NCBI GenBank assembly: GCA_038373865.1
Contig: JAXGGA010001075.1
Span: 1-64,000 of the forward strand
From: Uloborus plumipes
Lineage: Eukaryota; Arthropoda; Arachnida; Araneae; Uloboridae
Length of the DNA stretch: 64,000 nucleotides
Direction of reading: 5' to 3'
The notes under the pieces were generated by a model that saw only the letters and a list, made by a program, of their open reading frames with translations, did not search any database and was not told the origin of the DNA. The position numbers were made by a program, and so were the translations under genes. Each line of letters opens with the position of its first letter. Within the stretch, counting starts at the first letter, position 1. Of this stretch, positions 11,441-22,201 are shown one piece after another.

Positions 11441-12385
11441 AGCATCGTAAATTGCAGTCAGTAAATCAGGAGTAATCACAGAAAGAATACTCAATTTTAG
11501 TTATAAATCAACTATAATTCCTTGAAAGTAGGATATAAAAATAAGACAAAAGGGAAAATGAGAACAATTTGTTGCTTACAGAAACCAACAGAAGTCTTAC
11601 CAAAGTTTAAAAGAAGAAGGAAGTTTTCTTTCCTAGCTTTAAAAACAAAATAATACATTTTCCGAAATGAAACATTTTAGAAAGAACGGTACAGTACCGC
11701 AATTTGTACAATATTTTTATAATTTACCGAGTTTTAATTCCTTAAAAACTGAGAAAATAAAAGCAAACGATTTTTCAATAGTTAAAACATTTTATTTGAC
11801 TCATTTTAATAAGTCTTGGAGTTAAGATTGCTATAAAAACAAATACATTTTAAAAATTATTAAGGGAAAAAGAACGAAACAAACAAAAGATATAAAAACG
11901 TAACCATGGTAACAACATGAAAAATTAATTTACGCTTAGAAAATAAATTCGATTCCGCTATAGTTATTGACTTTATTCTCAAGCTAAGCCATTTAGAATC
12001 GTTCGGCTTGCTCAAGGTAAGCCTTCCATTCCGGAATTCTACAAACAATTATTACAGCTCTTCTATTGCTCGTAGACCCTTCGAAATGTTATCATTTTTA
12101 GCAGAAAATTCTAAGCTTTTGAATGACATAAAATTAAAAAATATATATGAAATGTTTCTCCCCAATTTTATCAAATTTGTATGAAAAATGAGCTGAGAAC
12201 TAGAGTAGAAAAAGAACGAAATATAATTTTCGAAAAAACACTTTGAAGTGCGCACCCCCATGATACAAACCAATTTTGTGCTAAATTTTATGAAAATCGA
12301 CCGAACGGTTTTGGCCCTACGCGTGTCATAAATAGACAGAAGGAAAGAAAGACAGACCCACCTTCAGCTTTATTAGTTAGAGACT
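11441..12385. repeat. LINE-like tail, copy 1
   Basis: Segment 11480-11740 is repeated at 12455-12700, sharing phrases such as AGTTTAAAAGAAGAA and AAAACAAAATAATACATTTT. The right part (12240-12385) has the pattern ATGAAAATCGACCGAACGG, GACAGA repeats and CAGCTTTATTAGTTA, which I know from 3' ends of arthropod LINEs. Open frames inside are not conserved. Confidence 0.55.
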
Positions 12386-12790
12386 AGCAGTACCCGCACG
12401 GCTTTGCCCGTGGTATAAAATTAAAAGGACATTTGGTAATAAATTGATATCGCACAAAGAATACTCAATTTTACTTATAATGCAAACGTATGATATAAAA
12501 ATGAGACAAAAAGAGAAAATAAGAACAATTTTGCTGACATACACCAACAGGAATCTGACCAAAGTTTAAAAGAAGAATGCAGTTTTCTTTCCTAGCTTTA
12601 AAAACAAAATAATACATTTTTCGAAATGATACATTTTAGACAGAACGTTGCAATACCGAAATTTATACGATATTTTAAAATTTACCGAGTATTAATTTAA
12701 AACTGAGAAAATAAATGCAGCGTTTTTTTCCACGGTTGAAACATTTCATTTAACTCATTTTAATAACACTTGGAGTCCTTGGATAAAAGC
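12386..12790. repeat. LINE-like tail, copy 2, tandem to copy 1
   Basis: Begins with ACTAGCAGTACCCGCACGG and TATAAAATTAAAAGG, then repeats the sequence at 11480-11740 with point differences and small gaps. Tandem head-to-tail arrangement of truncated copies about 980 bp apart. Confidence 0.55.
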
Positions 12791-12794
12791 CGTC

Positions 12795-13095
12795 GTGCTT
12801 AAAAATCCTTGCTCCCAATGCTCCGGGTGTCCAAAAGTCAGTGCGCCCAATCTTTCGATCGCCCCAAAAGTCCTTGCGCCCAATTTTCCGTGCGCCCAAA
12901 AGTCCGTGCGCCCCATGTTCCCTGTGCCCAAAAGTCCGTGCGCCCAATGTTCCCTGTGCCCAAAAGTCCTCGCGCCCAATGTTCCGGGCGCCCGAAAGTC
13001 CTCGCGCCCAATGTTCCGGGCGCCCAAAAGTCCTCGCGCCCAATGTTCTTGCGCCTTAAAGACCTCGCGTCAAATCGCATCTGCCGCGCCCAAAC
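12795..13095 (-). repeat. 16-bp minisatellite, inverted second array
   Basis: Units on the plus strand read GCGCCCAATGTTCC and GCGCCCAAAAGTCC alternating, giving a 32-bp higher-order period made of two 16-bp halves. It is the reverse complement of the array at 7035-7262. Six overlapping frames are open simply because the repeat lacks stops. Confidence 0.85.
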
Positions 13096-13136
13096 TTCCG
13101 GCTTCGGGGTATTTAATGGTAAGATCTATGATCTTT

Positions 13137-13167
13137 TTACTTCCTTTTACGTAGTAAAGGAAGTATT
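13137..13167. repeat. Short hairpin TACTTCCTTTTAC
   Basis: Inverted repeat TACTTCCTTTTAC / GTAAAGGAAGTA around GTA, with one mismatch. Probably part of a dispersed element; function unknown. Confidence 0.5.
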
Positions 13168-13275
13168 GTGAAGCAAAAACTTCTCTTTCCTGCAAGTTTA
13201 ACTATCACGAAATCATTTGTCTAACGTTTGCACTGTTTACAACATTTCTATTTTTTTTGTCTTCAACATATGCAG

Positions 13276-13369
13276 TTGGATTTGAATTGGTGCCTGGACC
13301 TGAATATTTGAACTTGCGTTTCAAATTCTCTGGGAAAACAGCCCTGGAAAATTTTCAGTTTTTGTTCAG
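13276..13369 (+). CDS. Possible isolated coding exon
   Basis: A 94-bp segment preceded by a T-rich tract and ATGCAG, and followed by CAG/GTATAAG, so both splice signals are plausible. The open frame reads FELVPGPEYLNLRFKFSG then KTALENFQFLFR, which looks protein-like in composition. No partner exon was found and the protein was not recognised. It could be chance in repeat-rich DNA. Confidence 0.3.
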
Positions 13370-13550
13370 GTATAAGGTTTTAATCTCTTTACAGAGTATC
13401 AAAAAAAAAAAAAAAAAACGTAAATTAAAACTAATTTAAGATAACACATTACTTAGGGAAAAGAAAGACTATTGAATTACAAATATTTTTTTGCTGATGA
13501 ATAGTATGGTTTGCGTAATTTTAAATACTAAAAAACAGCTAAAACATTAA

Positions 13551-14078
13551 TTATGCAACAAAATAAGTAGAAATTAATATGTTAACTAGTAATACAATTT
13601 TGTAAAAGATACAGTTGAGACTTAAGGATCCTAAACCATAATGAATGCATGATGTGTTACTCGAACATTCAATACAGCTTAGATGATGTAGATGCAAAAA
13701 GTCTTTTTCTTTTCTCATCCAAACCATTTTGAGTGTTCCTTTGAATGAATGTGTTACATTTGGCAAAACCTTGTCTACTTCTTCCAATTTTTCTTCATCC
13801 ATTTCCATTACTGCGACGTTTTTGCTTTCATTTTGCAATAACCGTAGCAATTTTTGTGAATTAGGAATGTCAGTACCTGTGGCAACAAATCTGTCTGCAC
13901 ACCTCTTTAAAGCGCCCTCAGTGCCATCAGGTGCGCCCTTTCTATGACCACTTTCTTTATAGTGCCAGATAATCTTTCGTGATCCAAAAAGGTTAAGTAA
14001 GTATTTACCAATAAGGTTGTAATTAGCGTTACTAATTGTGTATCCTCCATTACGACTAAACTGTAACGGAGGATTCAT
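13551..14078 (-). pseudogene. C-terminal fragment of a divergent HGKG-type transposase
   Basis: A 175-codon frame whose central part matches the catalytic end of the 672-residue protein at 20071. SGHRKGAPDGTEGALKR aligns with TSHGKGCVDGIGGTIK, and it runs on into ADRFVATGTDIPNSQ, LPNVTHSFKGT and a late LSCIEC. Two signature positions differ (G to R in HGKG; IGG to TEG), as in a decaying copy. The frame's first 30 residues are probably not original coding: they read through ACGGAGGATA repeats. Similar repeats lie at 14040-14090, 14424 and 14630-14660, like the subterminal motifs of the other elements here. N-terminal two thirds are absent. Confidence 0.65.
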
Positions 14079-14691
14079 ATACGGAGGATAAAATTATTTA
14101 CATTTTACTTTGCACATTTTCTTGATTTAATGTTAGTACAACTTAGTATATGAAATTTACTTAACAAAACGTGACTTAATATCAACAATGAGAAGAAATT
14201 AGTACATAAGAAATTCTTACCCTTTCAAACCAAGAATGTAGGATACAAAAAGTAAAGGGTCATTTTCACTTCAGAGGGTATAATGCTGAGTATCTTCCAC
14301 ACTAATTTGCTTTAACTTTCCTATGAAGACCCAGAGTTGAAAATGGCTGGTAATAATTCTAAATCTCTGTATTGAGCCCTCAGTGCTGGCATCTATAAAA
14401 AGTTCTTGTCAACTAATACGGTAACGGAGGATACCAGAAAGGCTGTGACACGGACTCAAGCGATAATAAAGGCTATATATATATATATATATTGTTTGGA
14501 AGAATAATTCTAATAAAGTATTGAAAAACCATCTAATGATTCAAATTAACCTATTAAACGTAATATATATATGTTTCATTGACCAAAAAAGTGAATACGT
14601 ACATAGGAGGAAATAGGTTGTGACACGTAACGGAGGCATACAAGTATCCCTCCGTTCATTGAAAAAATGACTTTAGAAAAAATAAAATATT
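14079..14691. other. Remains of the element around the transposase fragment
   Basis: Contains several ACGGAGGATA-type words (14066, 14081, 14424, 14632, 14653) and GTGACAC words, plus an (AT)n tract at 14472-14492. Probably the left arm of the element that carried the fragment at 13551-14078. Its outer end was not found; the foldback element starts at 14692. Confidence 0.4.
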
Positions 14692-16788
14692 GGGTCATTC
14701 CATATAAAATCAACAAATGGGCCGTGCCGCACCATTTTTGATTTTGATCATACTTGGTAGGAAATATGCACCAATATTCTGTACCTCCAAACTGTTTTAT
14801 TTTTTTCTCGAAATTTTTTTATTCTCGAGACCATTTTTTTTGTTCCGCCGATGAGTAAAATTCGGCATTTTTGATCTTTTTTCTAACAGTTCTGGTAAAT
14901 TTACTTAAAGTGGTAGAAAGATCAAACATGGCTTATTTTGAAGCTAAAAGAATGAACTTTTATTTGTGCATAAAAAGAAACGGTTTGGGTTAAGCCTGAA
15001 TATAAATTTTTCCGTGTCAATTCGCAGTTCAAAAAGTGCCGTTTTCGTCATTTCAAGCATGAAAAAATATATGAAAGACTGACAGTGGGGTTCTAATTTT
15101 TTTTTCTCTTGCACCCAGTTATAGATACTAGAAGCACAGAAAAAAATTAGATGACACCAGTAGTCTTTCATTATGAAAAAATTGCTTAAACTTGAGAAAA
15201 AATGAAAATTGGCCTTTTTCACTCCCCAAAAACGACCTGTGGAACAGGTAGTAAAAATTTACAAATGCTTGGAGTAAAAAGGTGTTACATTGCCCTTTAA
15301 AATGAAACAAAAACTGTCTTGTTATTCCAAGGCATTAAAGAGATATAAGCTTTCAAACTTTGAAAAAAAATGAAAAATATCCTTTCGGCCTGTGGAACAG
15401 GTAGTAAGAATTTGAAAATGTATGGAGCAAGAAGGCATTACATTGAACTTTAAAAGAAAACAAAAACTGTCTTGTTATTCGAAGGCATTAAAGAGATATA
15501 AGCCTTCTAAATTAGATGATTATTATGAAAAAATACATTAAACTTGAGAAAAAATGAAAAATGGCCCTTTTCCACTCCCCAAAAATAGCCAGTGGAACAC
15601 TTAGTAAAAATTTGCAAATGCATGGAGGAGGAAGGTGCTACATTGCCCTTTAAATCGAAACAAAAACTGTCTTGTTATTCCCAGGCATCAAAGAGATAAG
15701 GCCCTCTGAAAATTGAAAATTCATGCAAGATTTTTTAGCATAAGTTAAAGCAATTATTTTCAATTTTCAGAGGGTCTTATCTCTTTGACGCCTGAGAATA
15801 ACAAGACAGTTTTTGTTTCGATTTAAAGAGCAATGTAGCACCTTCCTCCTCCATGCATTTGCAAATTTTTACTAAGTGTTCCACAGGCTATTTTTGGGGA
15901 GTGAAAAGGGCCATTTTTCATTTTTTCTCAAGCTTAATGTATTTTTTCATAATAATCATCTAACTTAGAAGGCTCATATCTCTTTAATGCCTTCGAATAA
16001 CAAGACAGTTTTTGTTTCCTTTTAAAGTTCAATGTAATGCCTTCTTGCTCCATACATTTTCAAATTCTTACTACCTGTTCCACAGGCCGAAAGGATATTT
16101 TTCATTTTTTTTCAAAGTTTGAAAGCTTATATCTCTTTAATGCCTTGGAATAACAAAACAGTTTTTGTTTCATTTTAAAGGACACCTTTTTACTCCATGC
16201 ATTTGTAAATTTTTACTACCTGTTCCACAGGCCGTTTTTAGGGAGTGAAAAAGGCCAATTTTCATTTTTTCTCAAGTTTAAGCAATATTTTCATAATGAA
16301 AGACTACTGGTATCATCTAATTTTTTTCTGTGCTTCTAGTATCTATAACTGGGTGCAAGAGAAAAAAAAATTAGAACCCCACTGTCAGTCCTTCATATAT
16401 TTTTTCATGCTTGAAATGACGAAAACGGCACTTTTTGAACTGCGAATTGACACGGGAAAATTTATATTTAGGCTTAACCCAAACCGTTTCTCTTTATGCA
16501 CGAATAAAAGTTCATTCTTTTAGCTTCAAAATAAGCCATGTTTGATCTTTCTACCACTTCAAGTAAATTTACCAGAACTGTTAGAAAAAAGATCAAAAAT
16601 GCCGAATTTTACTCATCGGCGGAACAAAAAAATGGCTATATCTCGAGAATAAAATTTTTTCGAGAAAAAAATAAAACAGTTTGGAGATACAGAATATTGG
16701 AGCATATTTCCTACCAAGTATGATCAAAATCAAAAATGGTGCGGCACGGAAATTTCTGAAAATTTGTTGATTTTATATGGAATGACCC
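14692..16788. mobile_element. 2.1-kb foldback element with GGGTCATTCC ends
   Basis: Two arms of about 1.03 kb are inverted copies with few differences; the axis is near 15740, with a loop of about 38 bp. Both ends begin GGGTCATTCCATATAAAATC. The left arm lacks about 16 bp near its end compared with the right. Each arm holds three related sub-units with GTGGAACAGGTAGTAA and CAAAAACTGTCTTGTTATT (left arm about 15236, 15389, 15591). Flanks are TATT and ATTA, so a 4-bp duplication is not clean. The 92-codon frames at 14944-15222 (-) and 16245-16523 (+) are the same sequence seen twice through the palindrome. Confidence 0.85.
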
Positions 16789-18365
16789 ATTATTAATTTT
16801 TATCAAATATGTTAGGAAAGGTTTTATATTTTACTATAAATTATAAAAAATTGTTTCCAAAAAAAATATTTTTGAAATTTACTACCCTGAACGCAAAAAC
16901 GCAGGTTCTTTGTATAATGAACCGTTTGTGCTTCGATGGCTCAGTATAGGTTAGAAGGTTCAAAAAAAAAAAAAAAGATTTTTTTTAGTGAGTTTTGATT
17001 TCATATTTTGGAAATTTTTCTATTTTATATGTACTTTAATGAAGGGCTCTCACTTTTAAACTGTATATAGCATTACTTTGTTCTTTATACTCATTACCGT
17101 TTTAGTATTATTGGGAGGGATTGAGCTCGATTTGTAATCACGCCAGTGCAATATATTTCGTGTTCTTTCTATTGTCAAAATAAATAAATATAGCTATTGT
17201 TTCTTTGAACATGAAAACGCCAAGTGAATGTTGAGGGAAGGTGCATGTACTCTACGCTACTTCAGGGCGGCGAGCCACTTTTTTAAAACGGTACAAATAT
17301 ACGTGCTAATCAGTTTTATTTATTTTTTTTATCATTCTCAGTTCGAGCACAGTTGTTGTGGTACTCGCCAATACCATCCCTATTGTTTTCCCATGTTTGT
17401 ACGCGCTGTATTTAAAATTAAAAAAAAAATCAAGAAAATACATCTGGTACTTTCTTAAAGCCACGGAGGGAACAATTGCCCCTCTCCTAATTCCCCTCAT
17501 AGATAATATTAGTATTACATAACGGCTGGTCTCTGCTACATTTTAAATACTTAAAATGAAAAGTATTTATTCATAAAAAAATCAGAGGCCTAAAATAGCG
17601 AACTTATATTTTGCCTGTATGCAAGAAGTAGTCTTTATTAAGCCAATTTCAGTTTAATTATGCTTTTTATATTGTCTTTGATTTCCTAAGTACAATAGAA
17701 TCAATGCTTTGGTTTTTATTTTAAATGCACAAATTATGTTTATTTTTTCCATTTTTCTAATGTTTTAAAACAAATTCTATTTTAAATAAAAGCTGTCGTG
17801 TAGAAAAAAACACACTATGTTCAATAACAAATTGCAAGAATTATTTGTTTTTTGAATTTATGTGAAAAGATGGGGAAAGGTAGGAATGCCCCGAACTAAA
17901 ATTGTTGGTGAGACAAAAATTCTAAAATTGAACAAATACATTGTCAAAAATAAAACTTGCATTTTTCCCAATAATACGAACAAGCAGATATATCATGCAC
18001 ACATAACATGAGGAGGAGCACTGAACACCATTAAAAATGCTGAAAGAAAGAAAAAAGAAAAAAAAAAAGGTTGCAACATTGTCTGCAAATTTTTCGAATA
18101 AATAAATCAAAATTTTTGGAGCAAGGATATTTTGGGAGGTCACATTGACCTCCCATCAGAGCAACCTTTAAGAGGGGGGGGGGCGCAATTTTTCAAGTTC
18201 GCACGGGCGCCTGGCCCCTTAGCTACGCTACTGATAATTATATATAATTATAATACCTTTGAAACGTCTCAAGAACCGGTACTTGAGCCATTTCTATGGT
18301 ATCACGTTTTTAAAATATAACGAATACCGATATTGAGTTTTGGTTCGGTATTAGATCCACTAACT
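16789..18365. other. Unassigned AT-rich stretch
   Basis: No gene. A G-run near 18175 followed by CCTTAGCTACGCTACTG (to 18232) resembles the right end of a hAT-type element. The remainder shows nothing recognisable. Confidence 0.4.
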
Positions 18366-19844
18366 TAAGACATACGAATTATGCTCTTTCCTTTTATTTT
18401 CCAAAAAAGAATGGAAGAATTCGGCACTCTGCCAAGTTGGATTTCCTTCAATCCACGAAGACATGGATTTTTTCAAAATACTTCTGTGCTGGGTTGCGAA
18501 ATTTACAGGTTGCCAAGCAGCATCCGAAATTTCCAAAGAAAGAAACAATTGAGAGTATTTGATTTATAATCTCCGCTAATTAAAATCGTAGAATTATGTA
18601 AATTAGCCATGATGAAAATTTAAAAATTCCGAATCTATCAATAGATGGTTTGATCGTCAGTTCACTGACTTTGGGGGGAAGTTAGGACATAGATCTAGAT
18701 AGACTTAGTTTTTAATAATATAAGATGCTAAATAGCCCTTCTGCTAAAGACGTACTATTGTTTTCCTATCCGTGCTTTTTTGTCTAATAAATTCAAAGCA
18801 AAAAATGTACATATTTCAAAATTGCTCATCGGCAATTTGAAAATCGACACCATTAGTTCTTTATTGCAGTGCTCGTTTGCCTGGGTTTTTAATCTTTTCA
18901 ACCCAATAACCCATATTTTTTGTGTGACTTTAACTAAGGGGACCCTCAAACAAAATCATTAGTTATATTGAAGCTGTAAAAATTTAATTACATGTAGGTG
19001 AATTAAGCACAAATTATACACAAGAAATTTTATTTTAATACATAATGGGAAAGCTGAGCTTATTTTGCAGTAGGTCAATTCCATGAAAATGCGACACAGA
19101 CATTAATTTTTAAATTTCAACAAATTCAATTTTTTTTTGTTTTTGTTAGTAGAAAATAGTTCAAATTTCATGAAAATAACATCATCTTATACATTAATTG
19201 AAAAAATAATTTTTTATGACTAGTTACTCCTTGAGTAATTTTAAAACATAAAATCTAGGTTTTTAAGCTTTAGTTTCATGTCCCTGAAAACATATAAATG
19301 CACATTGATTTTTCAAACAAGCATATTTATTTGAAAGAATGGTTCCCCTTATTCCTAAAAATCCATTTTTTTTAGAAATAAAAATCATTTAATTATTTTC
19401 TTTTCCTCCCCAAACTTAGTATTAGTCTCTATGTCATGTCTGTCACAAAAAACATCTTTTTTTTTATTTTAAACAAAATCTACTAGCTGAAAATTATTAT
19501 CACTTTATTTTCTCTTTATATATGTCAAAAGAAACAGTTCATAAAAAAATTGAAAAATTATTTTAAAATTTTATGGAAATACAGAATATTAAACATTGTC
19601 ATGTCTGTCACGGTTGTCATGGCTGTTACAGTAAGTTTTACTTGCAATTTTGCCTTAATATTTTGCTTTGAAAGTAATTATTATTATTTAGCTTAGTCTG
19701 AAGGGCAACAGGTATTGAATACAACTCAACTCAACTAATTTTTTATGAGAACACATGTGATAGTTAGCAGATATTTGTACCAAATTTTTTGTAGCAGATG
19801 CATATAAGGATTGACAGATTAATTCAAGAACTTCAATAGCAAAG

Positions 19845-20064
19845 GTAAGCATTTGATTTTTTTTTCTTAAACTATACTAAAATATATTTTCCTTTATAGC
19901 ATGTTATGTAATTGTTTATTTTGTAAAAAGTTCAAAATAGTAAATTTTAATTGTTAAAAAAATATAAATTGTTTATTAACATTCCTGTAATGAATTTCTG
20001 ATCTTCAAATTTTACTTAAACAAGTAAATTGAATGTAGATTCTCAAAATTATTTTATTTTTTAG
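19845..20064 (+). other. Probable 5' UTR intron of the transposase gene
   Basis: Donor CAAAG/GTAAGCAT at 19844/19845 and acceptor TTTATTTTTTAG/GAATCA at 20064/20065, six bases before the start codon. Both are good consensus sites. It implies a non-coding first exon upstream of 19844. Not tested with RNA data. Confidence 0.55.
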
Positions 20065-20070
20065 GAATCA

Positions 20071-22089
20071 ATGGCTAAAACTGCAGCAGAACGACAGAGA
20101 GAAAGGCGATTGAAGCTTAAAAAAAGTGGAATGTATGACCAATATAAACAAAAAGCAGCAGCTCAGAAGAAAGCATTACGCAAAAAGAAGCTGAAAACTG
20201 AAAGTGTGCAGGAAAAGATTCAGCGTCAAGAAAAGGATAGAATTAATCACATAAAGTACAGAGCTAAATTAAAAGAAGCAGAACATCTACCAACTAGTCC
20301 TACAAAAGCATTTGGAAATTCAAGGGCGTTTGGAAAAGCTGTATCCCGCGCTAAAAGAAATCTGCCAACCAGTCCTAGAAAATGTGCAGCAGTCGTTCAA
20401 AAACTTGCTACTCAATATTCACCAAAAGTACCTCATAGTTCGAAATGGTCACATAGCAAGAAGGCTATTGATGATGCCACTAAAGAAGCTGTTGCTGTTT
20501 TTTATGCTAATGATAGCATATCAAGCCAAGCTCCTGGAGCCCGAGATTTTTTTATTTTGCGAGAGGGTAACAAGAAAACTAAGATTCAAAAGCGATATCT
20601 CCAGTTTACCCTTGGAGAAGTGTACAAACTTTTCCTGGAAGAACACCCGTCAGTTAAAATCGGGTTCAGCAAGTTTGCTGATTTAAGCCCGAAGCATAAT
20701 TGTTTGCGTTCTGAGACGCCGGAGAACATGTGTCTCTGTATATATCATGAAAATATACGGTTATTGTTAGAAGCATCCCCAATTTTTCCCAATAGCACAA
20801 CAGATTTCGTGAAAATGCTAGTTTGTGATGATTCCAACAAAAGTTGTATGCTGCAAACATGCGACAATTGTAAAGACTTAAAACTTTACAATAAGCTCAT
20901 TGTAGACATGTGCGAAAATGAATTAGAGTCGGAAGTGTCATATCGACAATGGATTAAATCGGAGGAAGGAGGAGTAGTTAGAAACAAAAAAGAGGGGGTT
21001 TTGAATGATGTGTTAGATTTAATGGAGAAACAACTGCAGTACTTCTTATTTCATGTGTATATAAAACGTACACAATCCAAAGTTTTCATGAATTTAAAGT
21101 CAAATCTGTCTGTTGGAAAACTTCTAATTCAAACTGATTTTAGCGAAAATTATGCACACTGCTATCAGGACGAGAGCCAGTCTGCTCATTGGCAAAATAC
21201 CTCCTCAACCATCTATACTACGATGATATATTATCGGGAAAATAATTCTGACATTGTTTCTTCAGAGTCATATGTTGTAATATCTGATTATAGCAACCAT
21301 GACAAATATGCTGTTGTTGTATTCAACAATTCGGTCATTGAAAAATTCAAGGAGAAGCACTTAGAGTTTGAAGTGCAAGAAATAGAATTTCAATCTGATG
21401 GAACATCACAGCACTTCAAACAAAAATACACATTATTTTCAATGACGCAAAGCAAGTTACCGACAGCCTGGCATTTCTCGGCCACATCGCATGGCAAAGG
21501 ATGCGTTGATGGCATTGGTGGGACAATCAAGTGTCAAGTCCGAGATGCTACTCGAGCAAGAAATATAGATCCCAGGACACCACAGGAGGTATCTGAAGCT
21601 GCCCAGAAAATTTGTCCTGGGATTAATATAATATATGAACTGCAAGATAAGATTTTAAAGGTGAAAGCGGACCTAGATTTCACATGGCAAGACATCAAAA
21701 CAATGCCTGGCACAAGAAATTCTCATTTCTTTCGCTCATGTGCTCCTGGCATTGTTTTCTACAGCCTTACTTCGGAATGTGAAAAGGGTACTCTATTTAA
21801 TTTTCACACTGGTGAGAGTACCGAAAACTGCATGTACCCAAACACGATCAAGCAGAATTTACAATGTGGCCAGTGGGTCAATGTTAAATATGACAATGAA
21901 ATTTTTCATGGAGTTATAACACAAACTGCTCACAATCAGTACAGAGTAAAATGTTTAACAACTACTAAAATAAAGGGCTTATTTAAATTTGAACCAGAAG
22001 AACAATTAGTCTGGTATGAGAAGGGACAAATTGTCGACAACATTACAGCTCCCACACTTGTTAATGCCAGGGGTTTTTATAAATTTTGA
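20071..22089 (+). CDS. DDE-type transposase-like protein, 672 aa
   Basis: Uninterrupted 672-codon gene. Residues 1-75 are very rich in K, R, Q and E, probably a DNA-binding or coiled-coil tail; two LPTSP boxes follow (73-77, 98-102). Residues 211-267 hold a Cys/His cluster (C211, C221, C223, H226, C252, C259, C264, C267) with the CLCIYHENIRLLLEA pattern, likely zinc-binding. The core has LIQTDFSENY (D356, E359), HW at 373-374, QSDGTSQHF (D443) and SHGKGCVDGIGG (474-484, D480). I know DFSENY, SDG and HGKG..DG motifs from uncharacterised proteins in cnidarians and arthropods. Reading them as an RNase-H-fold DDE/DDD catalytic triad is inference. The ATG at 20071 follows an acceptor site at 20064. 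No frameshift or stop, so the copy may be young. AATAAA at 22196-22201. Confidence 0.85.
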   Translation: MAKTAAERQRERRLKLKKSGMYDQYKQKAAAQKKALRKKKLKTESVQEKIQRQEKDRINHIKYRAKLKEAEHLPTSPTKAFGNSRAFGKAVSRAKRNLPTSPRKCAAVVQKLATQYSPKVPHSSKWSHSKKAIDDATKEAVAVFYANDSISSQAPGARDFFILREGNKKTKIQKRYLQFTLGEVYKLFLEEHPSVKIGFSKFADLSPKHNCLRSETPENMCLCIYHENIRLLLEASPIFPNSTTDFVKMLVCDDSNKSCMLQTCDNCKDLKLYNKLIVDMCENELESEVSYRQWIKSEEGGVVRNKKEGVLNDVLDLMEKQLQYFLFHVYIKRTQSKVFMNLKSNLSVGKLLIQTDFSENYAHCYQDESQSAHWQNTSSTIYTTMIYYRENNSDIVSSESYVVISDYSNHDKYAVVVFNNSVIEKFKEKHLEFEVQEIEFQSDGTSQHFKQKYTLFSMTQSKLPTAWHFSATSHGKGCVDGIGGTIKCQVRDATRARNIDPRTPQEVSEAAQKICPGINIIYELQDKILKVKADLDFTWQDIKTMPGTRNSHFFRSCAPGIVFYSLTSECEKGTLFNFHTGESTENCMYPNTIKQNLQCGQWVNVKYDNEIFHGVITQTAHNQYRVKCLTTTKIKGLFKFEPEEQLVWYEKGQIVDNITAPTLVNARGFYKF

Positions 22090-22195
22090 ATATTTTTTAA
22101 TTTTATGTTTTCAGTTATTCATGTAATATATAAATGTTTAATCATTGTGTAACCAAAAAATTGTGGCAAAGAGTTTTTAGCAATGATAGTTACAG

Positions 22196-22201
22196 AATAA
22201 A
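22196..22201 (+). terminator. Polyadenylation signal AATAAA
   Basis: Canonical hexamer 107 bp after the stop codon of the 672-residue gene and inside the element. Confidence 0.45.

Noticed and set aside
12795..13095. CRISPR-like regular repeats
   Set aside because: Units are contiguous, degenerate and without spacers, and the sequence is eukaryotic.
12750..13171. Many overlapping frames rich in Arg, Pro, Gly and Ala
   Set aside because: They follow a 16/32-bp minisatellite read in different frames. The repeat lacks stops, so they are open by composition.
14944..16523. Identical 92-codon frames on opposite strands
   Set aside because: They are the same sequence seen in both arms of the palindrome 14692-16788; no known domain and no start context.
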